Below are positions 37,798 to 47,187 of a DNA stretch of 64,000 bases, in pieces (positions within the stretch are counted from its first letter, which is position 1; the number at the start of each line of letters is the position of its first letter). Under the pieces are notes generated by a model. That model made no database searches and was not told the origin of the DNA. It worked only from the letters and a program-made list of their open reading frames with translations. The translations under genes and the position numbers were made by a program. The stretch is from Rahnella variigena (GTDB taxonomy: Bacteria; Pseudomonadota; Gammaproteobacteria; Enterobacterales; Enterobacteriaceae): contig NZ_NSDJ01000001.1 of NCBI RefSeq assembly GCF_003610915.1, positions 124,001 through 188,000 of the forward strand. Direction: 5' to 3'.

Positions 37798-38379
37798 ATG
37801 TCACTTGTTGCCAGTTTTCAACATCCGGTTGCGGATGCGCAGTACAGTTTTCGCCGTATTCTCAAAGCGTTAAGCGAACCCGGCGTCAGCGTGCAGTTGC
37901 CAGCCATGCCCGGCTTCGGGGCGTTAGGTTCCGCCAGCGCCTGCGTGCTGCTGACGCTTATCGATAACGACACGCCGCTGTGGCTGAGTGCCTCGCTTAA
38001 CGATGAAATCCTGCGTAAGAACCTGCGCTTCCATACCGGTGCAGTGCTCACCAATGACCCATCTGCCGTCAGTTTTGCGCTGGCCGATCCGGCGCTCGAC
38101 AGCGCCACGCTGCTGGCTTTCCCGTGCGGTGATGAGATGTCGCCGGAGCTGGCGACCAGCGTGATTGTGCAGCTGGAAAGTCTGACCGGCGGCACGCCGC
38201 TGCGTCTGCGCGGGCCGGGCATCGAGAGCAGCCGCATGATTTCACCGCAGTTGCCTGATTCTGTTCGTGATTATCTGCTTAACCGCCCTCACCGTTTCCC
38301 GCTGGGTCTGGACTTTATGTTCACCTGTGGCGAAGAACTGATTGCCGTACCGCGCACCACGCGCGTGGAGGTGTGCTGA
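37798..38379 (+). CDS. phnH: C-P lyase core subunit PhnH
   Basis: 193 residues (E. coli 194). PhnH is a catalytically inert PLP-transferase-fold subunit that dimerises within the PhnGHIJ core. FQHPVADAQYSFRRILKALS and RGPGIESSR are typical. Its stop codon overlaps the phnI ATG. Confidence 0.94.
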   Translation: MSLVASFQHPVADAQYSFRRILKALSEPGVSVQLPAMPGFGALGSASACVLLTLIDNDTPLWLSASLNDEILRKNLRFHTGAVLTNDPSAVSFALADPALDSATLLAFPCGDEMSPELATSVIVQLESLTGGTPLRLRGPGIESSRMISPQLPDSVRDYLLNRPHRFPLGLDFMFTCGEELIAVPRTTRVEVC

Positions 38380-39461
38380 TGTACGTCGCCGTTAAAGGGG
38401 GTGAGAAGGCGATTGCCGCCGCCCATCAGCTGCTGGCGCATGAGCGCCGCGGCAATACCGATGTGAATGAACTTGGCTGCGAACAGATTGAACAACAGCT
38501 GGGTTTAGCCGTTGACCGGGTGATGAGCGAAGGCGGAATTTACGACCGTGAGCTGGCCGCACTGGCGATCAAGCAATCCGGTGGCGATCTGGTCGAAGCG
38601 ATTTTCCTGCTGCGCGCTTACCGCACTACGCTGCCACGTCTGGCGACCAGCGAGCCGCTGAAGACTCAGGCGATGCGCCTCGAACGACGTATCTCTGCTA
38701 TCTACAAAGATTTGCCCGGCGGGCAGGTGCTCGGCCCGACTTACGATTACACCCACCGCCTGCTGGATTTCGCGCTGCTGGCCGAAGGCGAGGCGCCGTT
38801 CACCCCGATTGCCGATGAACCACAGCCGGAAGATTGCGGCCATGTGTTTGATTTGCTGACGCAACAACAGCTGGCGGTACAGGAAGAAGATGACGGTACC
38901 GAACCGGAAGACATCACCCGCACGCCGCCGGTATTTCCGGCGTCCCGTGCGGCACGTCTGCAACAGCTGGTGCGTGGCGACGAAGGTTTTCTGCTGTCAC
39001 TGAGTTATTCCACCCAGCGCGGCTATGGCCGCACACATCCGTTTGCCGGTGAAATCCGCACCGGCTGGCTCACCGTCGAGATCGTGCCGGAAGAGCTGGG
39101 TTTTGCCATTGATATCGGCGAGATCCTGCTGACTGAATGCGAAATGGTGAACGGTTTTGTCGCCCCTGAAGACAAGCCGCCGCACTTTACCCGTGGCTAC
39201 GGGCTGGTGTTTGGCCGCGCCGAACGCAAGGCGATGTCGATGTCGCTGGTGGATCGCGCACTGCAAACCCGTGAATACAACGAGCAAATTAGCAGCCCGG
39301 CGCAGGACGAAGAATTTGTCTTGTCCCACGCCGATAATGTCGAAGCTGCCGGTTTTGTCTCGCATCTTAAATTGCCGCATTACGTCGATTTCCAGGCGGA
39401 GCTGGAGTTGTTAAAACGCCTGCGCGCTGCGAAAGAACAGGACTCAGCCAATGAACAATAA
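38379..39461 (+). CDS. phnI: C-P lyase core subunit PhnI (nucleosidase)
   Basis: 360 residues from the ATG at 38379 (E. coli 354), preceded by GGAGG. MYVAVKGGEKAI and HFTRGYGLVFGRAERKAMSM are conserved. PhnI displaces adenine from ATP in the first step of phosphonate breakdown, with PhnG, H and L. The phnH stop overlaps the start by one base, and the end overlaps phnJ by 11 bp. Confidence 0.95.
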   Translation: MYVAVKGGEKAIAAAHQLLAHERRGNTDVNELGCEQIEQQLGLAVDRVMSEGGIYDRELAALAIKQSGGDLVEAIFLLRAYRTTLPRLATSEPLKTQAMRLERRISAIYKDLPGGQVLGPTYDYTHRLLDFALLAEGEAPFTPIADEPQPEDCGHVFDLLTQQQLAVQEEDDGTEPEDITRTPPVFPASRAARLQQLVRGDEGFLLSLSYSTQRGYGRTHPFAGEIRTGWLTVEIVPEELGFAIDIGEILLTECEMVNGFVAPEDKPPHFTRGYGLVFGRAERKAMSMSLVDRALQTREYNEQISSPAQDEEFVLSHADNVEAAGFVSHLKLPHYVDFQAELELLKRLRAAKEQDSANEQ

Positions 39462-40326
39462 TGTCGCCCAAACGATGACCGGCTACAACCACGGTTATCT
39501 CGACGAGCAGACGAAACGCATGATCCGCCGCGGGATCCTCAAAGCCGTGGCGATCCCCGGTTATCAGGTGCCGTTCGCCGGTCGCGAAATGCCGATGCCA
39601 TACGGCTGGGGCACCGGCGGGATCCAGCTGACCGCCAGCGTTATCGGCACAACAGATGTGCTGAAAGTGATCGACCAGGGCGCGGATGACACCACCAATG
39701 CCGTGTCGATCCGCAAGTTCTTCCAGAGTGTCGCCGGGGTGAAAACCACTGAAAAAACTGTGGAAGCCAGCCTGATCCAGACCCGTCACCGCATTCCGGA
39801 AACGCCGTTGCAGGAAGATCAGATCCTGATTTTCCAGGTGCCGATCCCGGAACCGCTGCGCTTTATCGAACCGCGAGAAACCGAAACCCGCAAAATGCAC
39901 GCGCTGGAAGAATACGGCGTGATGCAGGTGAAGCTGTATGAAGACATCGCGCGCTTCGGCCATATCGCCACGACTTATGCGTATCCGGTGAAAGTGAATG
40001 ACCGCTACGTGATGGATCCGTCGCCGATCCCGAAATTTGATAACCCGAAAATGAACATGATGCCCGCATTACAGTTGTTCGGAGCCGGACGCGAAAAACG
40101 CATTTATGCCCTGCCACCGTTCACCAAAGTTGAGAGCCTGGATTTCGATGATCATCCGTTCACCGTTCAGCAATGGGATGAGCCGTGCGCGATTTGCGGA
40201 TCGCACCACAGCTATCTCGATGAAGTGGTGCTCGACGATCAGGGCAACCGCATGTTCGTGTGCTCCGACACCGATTTTTGTGCTCAGCAGGTTGAGCAAC
40301 AGGCTTCCAACGAGGTTAACCGCTGA
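39451..40326 (+). CDS. phnJ: Carbon-phosphorus lyase PhnJ (radical SAM)
   Basis: 291 residues (E. coli 281). PhnJ uses an iron-sulfur cluster and SAM to cleave the C-P bond, releasing an alkane and a ribose cyclic phosphate. The unusual cysteine set is complete: Cys246 and Cys249 (CAICGSHHSYLDE), Cys271 and Cys277 (FVCSDTDFC). Its stop overlaps the start of phnK. Confidence 0.96.
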   Translation: MNNNVAQTMTGYNHGYLDEQTKRMIRRGILKAVAIPGYQVPFAGREMPMPYGWGTGGIQLTASVIGTTDVLKVIDQGADDTTNAVSIRKFFQSVAGVKTTEKTVEASLIQTRHRIPETPLQEDQILIFQVPIPEPLRFIEPRETETRKMHALEEYGVMQVKLYEDIARFGHIATTYAYPVKVNDRYVMDPSPIPKFDNPKMNMMPALQLFGAGREKRIYALPPFTKVESLDFDDHPFTVQQWDEPCAICGSHHSYLDEVVLDDQGNRMFVCSDTDFCAQQVEQQASNEVNR

Positions 40327-41117
40327 TGACCACTCCCTTAAATCTTGCCGCCGAACCGCTGCTGTCGGTGAATAACCTGACTCATCTTTATGCGCCGGGC
40401 AAAGGCTTTAGCGATGTGTCGTTCAATCTGTATCCGGGAGAAGTGCTGGGTATTGTCGGCGAATCCGGCTCGGGTAAAACCACGCTGTTGCAGTCGATTT
40501 CTGCCCGTCTCGCGCCTCAGGAAGGACAGGTCATCTACAACAATGGCCAGGCCGCCGCGCAGTCGCTGTATGACATGGCGGAAAGCGATCGCCGCCGTCT
40601 GTTGCGCACCGACTGGGGCGTGGTGCATCAGCATCCGATGGACGGTTTGCGCCGTCAGGTTTCTGCCGGCGGCAACATCGGCGAGCGCCTGATGGCCGTC
40701 GGAGAACGTCATTATGGCGATATCCGCAAGAAGGCCGGTCAGTGGCTGGAAGATGTCGAAATTCCGGTTTCCCGTATCGATGACCTGCCGACTACGTTTT
40801 CCGGCGGGATGCAGCAACGTCTGCAAATAGCCCGCAATCTGGTAACGCATCCGCGTCTGGTGTTTATGGATGAACCGACCGGCGGACTCGACGTTTCGGT
40901 TCAGGCACGTCTGCTGGATCTGCTGCGCACGCTGGTGGTGGAAATGCAACTAGCGGTGGTGATTGTCACCCACGATTTGGGGGTTGCCCGCCTGCTGGCG
41001 CACCGTCTGCTGGTGATGAAACAGGGTCAGGTAGTGGAAAGTGGCTTAACCGACCGCGTGCTCGACGATCCGCATCATCCGTATACGCAACTGCTCGTTT
41101 CTTCCGTGCTTTCCTAA
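40326..41117 (+). CDS. phnK: PhnK, ABC-type ATPase of the C-P lyase complex
   Basis: 263 residues (E. coli 252). Complete nucleotide-binding subunit: Walker A GESGSGKTTL, signature FSGGMQQRLQIARNL, Walker B RLVFMDEPTGGLD, switch VTHD. PhnK docks on the PhnJ face of the core complex and is not part of a membrane transporter. Coupled to phnJ by a 1-bp overlap. Confidence 0.95.
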   Translation: MTTPLNLAAEPLLSVNNLTHLYAPGKGFSDVSFNLYPGEVLGIVGESGSGKTTLLQSISARLAPQEGQVIYNNGQAAAQSLYDMAESDRRRLLRTDWGVVHQHPMDGLRRQVSAGGNIGERLMAVGERHYGDIRKKAGQWLEDVEIPVSRIDDLPTTFSGGMQQRLQIARNLVTHPRLVFMDEPTGGLDVSVQARLLDLLRTLVVEMQLAVVIVTHDLGVARLLAHRLLVMKQGQVVESGLTDRVLDDPHHPYTQLLVSSVLS

Positions 41118-41144
41118 CCTAATTTCAGAGAAAGAGTGACCAAA

Positions 41145-41852
41145 ATGACGACGAAGCTCAGGGTCGAAAATCTCAGTAAAACTTTTGTTCTGCATAACCA
41201 GAACAGCGCCAGATTGCCGGTTTTCAGCAATGCCAGCCTGACCGTGAATGCCGGGGAATGCGTGGTGCTGCACGGCCATTCCGGCAGCGGAAAGTCCACC
41301 CTTCTGCGTTCTTTATACGGCAACTATCTGCCGGACAGCGGCAAAATCTGGGTCGAGCATCAGGGCCAGCAGATTGATATGGTCAGCGCCGAAGCACGGG
41401 ATATTCTGGCCGTTCGCCGCCATACGGTCGGCTGGGTCAGCCAGTTCCTGCGGGTCATTCCGCGCATCAGCGCACTGAATCTGGTGATGCAGCCGCTGCT
41501 GGAACTGGGTGTGGATAAAGCACAAAGTGAAGCCCGCGCCAGCGCGTTGCTCCGCCATCTGAATGTACCGGAACGTCTGTGGCATCTCGCGCCCTCCACG
41601 TTTTCCGGCGGCGAACAGCAGCGCGTGAATATCGCCCGGGGTTTTGTGGTCGATTATCCGGTGCTGTTGCTCGATGAACCGACCGCTTCGCTGGACGCCA
41701 CCAACCGTGCCGCCGTTGTCACACTGATCGAGCAGGCAAAAGCGCGCGGTGCGGCGGTGGTCGGGATTTTCCATGATGAAGATGTGCGCGAACGCGTTGC
41801 CGATCGCTTGTATGAAATGAGCCCGGAAACGGCGCCGGAGATGTCCGCATGA
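41145..41852 (+). CDS. phnL: PhnL, ABC-type ATPase of the C-P lyase complex
   Basis: 235 residues from the ATG at 41145 (E. coli 226); the in-frame GTG at 41136 lies within the Shine-Dalgarno area. Walker [16 protein letters not shown], signature [15 protein letters not shown], Walker [13 protein letters not shown]. PhnL is needed with PhnGHI for phosphonate transfer to ribose. Its stop overlaps the phnM start by four bases (ATGA). Confidence 0.95.
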   Translation: MTTKLRVENLSKTFVLHNQNSARLPVFSNASLTVNAGECVVLHGHSGSGKSTLLRSLYGNYLPDSGKIWVEHQGQQIDMVSAEARDILAVRRHTVGWVSQFLRVIPRISALNLVMQPLLELGVDKAQSEARASALLRHLNVPERLWHLAPSTFSGGEQQRVNIARGFVVDYPVLLLDEPTASLDATNRAAVVTLIEQAKARGAAVVGIFHDEDVRERVADRLYEMSPETAPEMSA

Positions 41853-42985
41853 TCATAAATAACGTCAAACTGGTGCTCGACGATCAGGTGGTTGAAGGGT
41901 CGCTTGAGATGCAAAACGGCGTGATCAGCGCCTTTGCTGACAACCGCAGTCAGCTGCCGCAGGCGCTGGATGCTCAGGGCGGCTGGCTGCTGCCGGGCTT
42001 TATCGAACTGCACACGGATAATCTGGATAAGTTTTTCACACCGCGACCAAAAGTAGACTGGCCAGCGCATTCTGCCATGAGCAGCCACGATGCACTGATG
42101 GTCGCCAGCGGGATCACTACCGTGCTGGATGCCGTCGCCGTCGGTGACGTACGCGATGGCGGGCATCGTCTGGATAATCTGCAAAAGATGATCGACGCGA
42201 TTGTGAACAGCCAGAACGCCGGGCTGAACCGCGCCGAGCACCGTCTGCATCTGCGCTGCGAACTGCCACACGAAACCACGTTGCCGCTGTTTGAGAAGCT
42301 GATGGATACCTCGGTGCTGTCACTGGTTTCTCTGATGGACCATTCGCCGGGCCAGCGCCAGTTCGCTACTCCGCAGAAATACCGTGAGTATTATCAGGGC
42401 AAATATCACATGAACGACGAGCAAATGGACGATTTTCAGGAAGAGCAAATCGCCCTCTCCCGGCGCTGGGCGCAGCCAAACCGTGAAGCGATTGCCGCAC
42501 ACTGCCGCAAGCGCCATATTTCGCTGGCCAGCCATGACGATGCCACCGCCGCCCACGTTGAAGAATCACTGGCGCTCGGCAGCGTGATTGCAGAGTTCCC
42601 GACCACCGAAGAGGCAGCTCGCGCCTCGCACAACAGCGGCTTGCAGGTGCTGATGGGCGCACCGAATATCGTGCGTGGCGGTTCGCATTCCGGCAACGTG
42701 GCTGCGCACCATCTGGCTTCGCTTGGCCTGCTGGATATTCTCTCTTCCGATTACTATCCCGCCAGCCTGCTCGACGCGGTTTTCCGGATTGCCAACGATG
42801 AGAGCAATGCGTTCAGTTTGCCGCAGGCGGTGAAACTGGTGACCCGTAATCCGGCTAACGCGCTGGGTCTGAAAGATCGCGGAGAAATCGCCGAAGGCAA
42901 ACGCGCGGATCTGGTGCTGGCACGCGCACATGGCGATCACTTTTTTGTGCAGAACGTCTGGCGTCAGGGCATTCAGGTGTTCTGA
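41849..42985 (+). CDS. phnM: PhnM, alpha-D-ribose 1-methylphosphonate 5-triphosphate diphosphatase
   Basis: 378 residues (E. coli 378), amidohydrolase superfamily. It removes pyrophosphate from the ribose 1-phosphonate 5-triphosphate intermediate. The metal-binding [12 protein letters not shown] replaces the usual HxH, and [14 protein letters not shown] and [10 protein letters not shown] are conserved. Overlaps phnL by 4 bp; phnN follows after 11 bp. Confidence 0.95.
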   Translation: MIINNVKLVLDDQVVEGSLEMQNGVISAFADNRSQLPQALDAQGGWLLPGFIELHTDNLDKFFTPRPKVDWPAHSAMSSHDALMVASGITTVLDAVAVGDVRDGGHRLDNLQKMIDAIVNSQNAGLNRAEHRLHLRCELPHETTLPLFEKLMDTSVLSLVSLMDHSPGQRQFATPQKYREYYQGKYHMNDEQMDDFQEEQIALSRRWAQPNREAIAAHCRKRHISLASHDDATAAHVEESLALGSVIAEFPTTEEAARASHNSGLQVLMGAPNIVRGGSHSGNVAAHHLASLGLLDILSSDYYPASLLDAVFRIANDESNAFSLPQAVKLVTRNPANALGLKDRGEIAEGKRADLVLARAHGDHFFVQNVWRQGIQVF

Positions 42986-42996
42986 GGGGAGATGAG

Positions 42997-43572
42997 ATGA
43001 GTCGTTTACTCTATCTGATGGGCGCTTCGGGTTCTGGCAAAGACAGTCTTCTGGACGCGCTGCGCCAGCATTTGCCCACCGATGTCGCCGTTGCGCATCG
43101 TTATATTACGCGCCCGGCGGATGCGGGTTCGGAAAACCATATTGCGCTGAGCGAAGCCGAATTTATTCAGCGTCGCCAGCACGGTTTATTCGCTATGGAC
43201 TGGCATGCGCATCAGTACCGGTACGCCGTGGGCATTGAGATAGACACCTGGATGCAGCTCGGTTTTCACGTGGTGGTCAACGGCTCGCGCGCACATCTGG
43301 AAAAAGCCCGCCAGCGCTATGGCCAGCGGCTGGTACCGGTTTGTTTACAGGTTTCTGAAACGGTACTGACTGAACGCCTGACGCGTCGCGGACGTGAAGA
43401 TACGACGCAAATCGCCGGTCGTCTTCAGCGTGCCAGAGAGTACGAAAACGCCCTGCCCGCCGGCTGCCACCGGCTGAATAATGACGGTGCGTTGCACGAG
43501 ACTTTACAGCATCTGCTGGCCATTCTTGCCTTGCCGGTCAGCGCGTTTATTTATCCCGTCACTTCATCATGA
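42997..43572 (+). CDS. phnN: Ribose 1,5-bisphosphate phosphokinase PhnN
   Basis: 191 residues (E. coli 185). P-loop kinase of the guanylate kinase type, with GASGSGKDSLLDAL at residues 9-22. It makes PRPP from ribose 1,5-bisphosphate, recovering the sugar used in C-P cleavage. It overlaps the next gene by 4 bp (ATGA). Confidence 0.94.
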   Translation: MSRLLYLMGASGSGKDSLLDALRQHLPTDVAVAHRYITRPADAGSENHIALSEAEFIQRRQHGLFAMDWHAHQYRYAVGIEIDTWMQLGFHVVVNGSRAHLEKARQRYGQRLVPVCLQVSETVLTERLTRRGREDTTQIAGRLQRAREYENALPAGCHRLNNDGALHETLQHLLAILALPVSAFIYPVTSS

Positions 43573-44219
43573 GCGATTTTATGACAGACATCATTCATCC
43601 GTTTTCGCTGGCTGACGAGCAGGATTATTCGCGGCCAAAAATCGGTCAGCAGGTCGAGCTGAACCGGTCAACGCTGGGTCAGTATGTGCATATTGCCGAC
43701 AACGCGATCATCGACGAAACGCAGATCGGCGATTACTCTTATACCGCCGGAAACAATCAGATCTTCTGCGCCACGATTGGAAAATTTGTGTCGATCGCCA
43801 CCTATGTGCGGATCAATCCCGGCAATCATCCGACCTATCAGCGCGTTGCCCAGCATCATTTCACCTATCGCAGTTCTGTCTACGGACTCGGTGAGGACGA
43901 TCAGGGATTTTTCGACTGGCGGCGTGAGCATCATGTCACCGTAGGTAACGATGTGTGGATCGGCCATAACGCGGTGCTGATGCCCGGCGTGCAAGTCGGC
44001 AATGGCGCAGTGATCGGCACGTCTGCGGTGGTGACGAAAGATGTTGAGCCTTATTCGATCGTCGCGGGCGTGGCAGCGAAAAAGATCGGCATGCGCTTTG
44101 ATGACACGATGATCGGGCGGATCGAAGCCAGCCGCTGGTGGGACTGGGATCATGAAACACTGAAAGAAAGGATGCCGGACTTCAGGGATCTGCACGTTTT
44201 CGCAGAAAAATACCTGTAG
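43569..44219 (+). CDS. Phosphonate-operon hexapeptide-repeat acetyltransferase
   Basis: 216-residue left-handed beta-helix (LbH) transferase of the xenobiotic acetyltransferase type. Hexapeptide-like repeats run from about 25 to 175, with NPGNHPTYQRV and WIGHNAVLMPGVQVGNGAVIGTSAVVTKDV as landmarks. It occupies the place of phnO (a GNAT acetyltransferase) in E. coli and matches the family often found in phn operons. Its acceptor is not established; an aminoalkylphosphonate or a pathway intermediate is plausible. It is the last gene; no phnP follows. Confidence 0.88.
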   Translation: MSDFMTDIIHPFSLADEQDYSRPKIGQQVELNRSTLGQYVHIADNAIIDETQIGDYSYTAGNNQIFCATIGKFVSIATYVRINPGNHPTYQRVAQHHFTYRSSVYGLGEDDQGFFDWRREHHVTVGNDVWIGHNAVLMPGVQVGNGAVIGTSAVVTKDVEPYSIVAGVAAKKIGMRFDDTMIGRIEASRWWDWDHETLKERMPDFRDLHVFAEKYL

Positions 44220-44317
44220 GGATCTGGCGTGATATTGAGTTGAAAGCAGTCTGAGGAAAATTCGCGTTTTTTGCCTGATACCATATCACAAGGATCCGGC
44301 TCAGCGGATCACGCGAA

Positions 44318-44959
44318 TTAAAGATCTTCGATACTGGCGGCAATCTCATTGGATTCCAGCACGGTGATGCCGCCTAATCCGGCGTTAAATGCCTGCTCCT
44401 GCAATGCTTTCGCCACCACATCAGAATCAATCGCTTTCCATTTCCCCGGCAGCATTTTAAACAGCGGCGCACTGAGTTGCTCAAGAAGACGCGGCGGATG
44501 GCGCTTTCCGACTAATAACGAAGGCCTGACTAATGTCAGCAACGGCCATCCCTGCTGCATCAGCGCCAGCTCCATTTCGCCTTTGGTGCGGTTATAGAGA
44601 AAACGCGAACGGGCATCGGCGCCGTTAGCACTCACAGCCAGACAATGGCGTGCGCCCAGTTCGCGTGCCGCTTTGGCGCAATCCACCACCAGATCGTAAT
44701 CCACCGCCCGGAATGCCTGCGCACTGCCCGCCTGTTTTCGCGTGGTGCCCAGACAGCAGAACAGTAAATCAATCGGCTCATCGAGTGCGACCACCAGTGA
44801 CGTGAGATTGTCTCCGAGCGGATTAAACAGCTTATTCCCTGGCAGCAGCGGACGACGGCTGGGTGCCACGATGCGGCTGACTCGTGGATCAAGTTGCAAC
44901 AGACGTAAGAGCTCACGCCCGATCAGGCCACTTCCGCCCAGCAGAAGAACTTTTGCCAT
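44318..44959 (-). CDS. yraR: NAD(P)-binding protein YraR
   Basis: 213 residues from the ATG at 44959, which follows AAGGAAG; the in-frame start at 45034 adds 25 unlikely residues. Short-chain-reductase-like fold with dinucleotide motif LLLGGSGLIGREL and NRTKGEMELAL. It resembles E. coli YraR (211 residues) and the HTATIP2 family; substrate unknown. It is divergent from yhbO, as expected from the conserved E. coli order. Confidence 0.88.
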   Translation of the reverse strand: MAKVLLLGGSGLIGRELLRLLQLDPRVSRIVAPSRRPLLPGNKLFNPLGDNLTSLVVALDEPIDLLFCCLGTTRKQAGSAQAFRAVDYDLVVDCAKAARELGARHCLAVSANGADARSRFLYNRTKGEMELALMQQGWPLLTLVRPSLLVGKRHPPRLLEQLSAPLFKMLPGKWKAIDSDVVAKALQEQAFNAGLGGITVLESNEIAASIEDL

Positions 44960-45198
44960 ATCACTTCCTTTTAAAAAACGGCTTTCGCGCTGCGATTTTG
45001 AAACATGGATTCTGAAACACGGGTTCTGAAACATGAAAGCATGAACAGATATTTGAAGTGTTACCTGAATGTAAATATCACGCTATAAGACAGTTCCTGT
45101 TACTTTCGCAGACTCGGACGAATCCAGTTTGATCATCCCGCCGCTGGCTTGTAGGCTTAGTAGTGTATGACGAAAACACATTCTCAGCAGGAGGAACC

Positions 45199-45717
45199 AT
45201 GAGCAAGAAGATAGCGGTACTCATCACTGATGAATTTGAGGATTCAGAATTCACTTCACCCGCCGAGGCCTATAAAAAAGCTGGCCATCAGGTTATTACC
45301 ATCGAAAACAAAGCGGGCAACGTGATCAAAGGCAAACAGGGCAAGGCGAAAGTCACCATTGATAAATCGATTGATGATGTCAACGTGGCTGACTTCGATG
45401 CGCTGTTGCTACCTGGCGGACATTCGCCGGATACCTTGCGTGGTGACGACAGATTTGTCGATTTCACCCGTGATTTTGCGAAAAGCGGCAAACCCATTTT
45501 CGCCATCTGCCACGGCCCGCAGCTACTGATCAGCGCCGATGTTATACGTGGCCGAAAACTCACAACGGTTAAACCGGTAGTCGTCGACGTTAAAAACGCC
45601 GGTGCAGAGTTTTACGATAAAGAAGTCGTGGTTGACGATAACACGCTGGTCACCAGCCGGACGCCGGACGATCTGCCCGCCTTTAACCGTGAATCACTGA
45701 AAATTCTGGCGGCATAA
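45199..45717 (+). CDS. yhbO: YhbO, PfpI/DJ-1 superfamily stress protein
   Basis: 172 residues from the ATG at 45199, preceded by GGAGGA and equal to the E. coli length. DJ-1/PfpI fold with the nucleophilic cysteine elbow FAICHGPQLLISADV and VLITDEFEDSEF at the N-terminus. E. coli YhbO protects against stress and is reported to act on glycated substrates; the exact activity is debated. A hairpin terminator follows. Confidence 0.93.
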   Translation: MSKKIAVLITDEFEDSEFTSPAEAYKKAGHQVITIENKAGNVIKGKQGKAKVTIDKSIDDVNVADFDALLLPGGHSPDTLRGDDRFVDFTRDFAKSGKPIFAICHGPQLLISADVIRGRKLTTVKPVVVDVKNAGAEFYDKEVVVDDNTLVTSRTPDDLPAFNRESLKILAA

Positions 45718-45723
45718 GCCTTG

Positions 45724-45755
45724 CGCCCCTTCTGCGGAAGGGGCGATTTCTCTTC
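45724..45755 (+). terminator. Terminator of yhbO
   Basis: CGCCCCTTC (45724-45732) pairs with GAAGGGGCG (45737-45745) around TGCG, followed by ATTTCTCTT. It lies between yhbO and the convergent yhbP. Confidence 0.8.
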
Positions 45756-46191
45756 AAACTTCCCTGTCCCATAGCAGTTTCTTGCCAAAACCCAGCGCGT
45801 TATCGGTCATTTTAATGTGACTGAGTTTCAGTCCCCAGACCGGCGCTTTCATGGCGATGGCGACCGGGAAATGCCTGCAATAAAGATGTCGCGCATGCGC
45901 TTCTTCTTCACCGCTAAGCACGGTGGCTTCACCGCGATACTGAATGCCTTTAATCAGGGCAATTGTTTTCGGATGCGGAGCAATCGTGCCGACTATATGC
46001 GGTGATTTCGCCATCAGCGTACCGTGCAGGGTTTTCATTTCGGTCATGAAATACAACGTCATGCTTTCTGCATCCGTGACGTAAAAACAGTTCGCGCTCC
46101 ACATCTCGCCGTCCGCAACGGCACACAGCGCCAGCACATGCTGTTTATTTAGAAACTTCAGAATATGTTTCAGGTCATCAGGGTTATTCAT
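45754..46191 (-). CDS. yhbP: YhbP, UPF0306 family (flavin-binding split-barrel type)
   Basis: 145 residues from the ATG at 46191; a GTG one codon upstream is the alternative. KQHVLALCAVADGEMWSANCFYV, KTIALIKGIQYRGEA and PVWGLKLSHIKMTDNALGFG follow E. coli YhbP. The fold is of the pyridoxamine-phosphate-oxidase-like type. Function is unknown. Convergent with yhbO and divergent from yhbQ. Confidence 0.9.
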   Translation of the reverse strand: MNNPDDLKHILKFLNKQHVLALCAVADGEMWSANCFYVTDAESMTLYFMTEMKTLHGTLMAKSPHIVGTIAPHPKTIALIKGIQYRGEATVLSGEEEAHARHLYCRHFPVAIAMKAPVWGLKLSHIKMTDNALGFGKKLLWDREV

Positions 46192-46324
46192 CACATGCGC
46201 CTTATTTTGGTTTGTGTCAGTTTACCGCCCCATGTTGATGTTTTGCCTCACTCTGTTGTGCCTTTAAGATAAATAGTGTGCCTTTCAGGTAAACTGACAC
46301 AAAATTTCCTGACACGCAGAGCTT

Positions 46325-46627
46325 ATGTCCGCCCCATCCAACTGGTTTTTATACATGCTGAGAACCCCGACCGGGATGCTTTACACCGGCATAACGACCG
46401 ACGTGACACGGCGTTTAGGCCAGCATCAGTGCGGAAAAGGGGCGAAATCGTTGCGGGGAAAAGGTGAGCTGACGCTGGCATTTCATTGTCCGGCTGGCGA
46501 CCGTTCACTGGCTTCAAAGCTGGAGATTAAAGTCAAAAAACTGAGCAAAGCGCAGAAAGAGTTGCTGGTGAGAAATGCACCGGAATGTCTGGAAAATTAT
46601 CTGGGTTTAACGGAAAGCGGGAAATGA
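46325..46627 (+). CDS. yhbQ: YhbQ, GIY-YIG nuclease-superfamily protein
   Basis: 100 residues, the E. coli length. The GIY-YIG motif is seen as [20 protein letters not shown], with [17 protein letters not shown] after it and a later glutamate in [12 protein letters not shown]. coli YhbQ is a DNA endonuclease-like protein linked to damage. A terminator follows directly. Confidence 0.93.
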   Translation: MSAPSNWFLYMLRTPTGMLYTGITTDVTRRLGQHQCGKGAKSLRGKGELTLAFHCPAGDRSLASKLEIKVKKLSKAQKELLVRNAPECLENYLGLTESGK

Positions 46628-46628
46628 A

Positions 46629-46655
46629 AAAGGCCGGAAACCGGCCTTTGTTTTA
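46629..46655 (+). terminator. Terminator of yhbQ
   Basis: AAAGGCCGG (46629-46637) pairs perfectly with CCGGCCTTT (46641-46649), followed by GTTTT. Confidence 0.9.
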
Positions 46656-46683
46656 TCTGAGCAAAAAAGTTGGCCCTGAGATA

Positions 46684-47187
46684 TCAGAAACGATTGAACG
46701 CCGACGGGAAAACCACCTCTCCGCTGGCATCTTTCAGTGCGTCGTCTGATAAGGTGAACAGCTGGAAAGCCGTTTCCGTTTCCGGCCAGCGGCAATGCAG
46801 GTCATGAGCAGCAGCCGGTTTGAATCCAAAGCGCTGGTAATACGCCGGATCACCCAATACCACTACCGCGGCATAGCTGAACTCATTCAGGGAATCTAAC
46901 CCTTCATAAACCAGTTTTTCGCCCAGCCCCTGACCGCGCAAAGATTCATCTACTGCCAGCGGCGCGAGCCCGACCCAGTTGCGGTCTTCGCCCCGGATAT
47001 CCACCGGGCAGAAAGCAACATAACCCACCACACCGCCTTCATCGTCGGTCGCCACAACGCCCAGCGTCAGCAGGCCATCTTCGCGCAGTTCCTGCACCAG
47101 ATCCGCTTCTGCGCCCGTCGGGAATGAGGCGCGTAACAAACGGTCAATGCCCGCAGCATCTACCGGAATTTCAGTACGAATTAACAT
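46684..47187 (-). CDS. yhbS: YhbS, GNAT-family N-acetyltransferase
   Basis: 167 residues, the E. coli length. The acetyl-CoA loop is LAVDESLRGQGLGEKLVYEGL, followed by GDPAYYQRFGFKPA. The substrate is unknown; E. coli YhbS has been linked to the neighbouring Ubi genes only by position. Its start overlaps the end of ubiT by 7 bp, so the two are cotranscribed. Confidence 0.93.
   Translation of the reverse strand: MLIRTEIPVDAAGIDRLLRASFPTGAEADLVQELREDGLLTLGVVATDDEGGVVGYVAFCPVDIRGEDRNWVGLAPLAVDESLRGQGLGEKLVYEGLDSLNEFSYAAVVVLGDPAYYQRFGFKPAAAHDLHCRWPETETAFQLFTLSDDALKDASGEVVFPSAFNRF

Noticed and set aside
44281..44306. GATCCG...CGGATC inverted repeat after the phn operon
   Set aside because: A 6-bp hairpin with no T run on either strand; not supported as a terminator.
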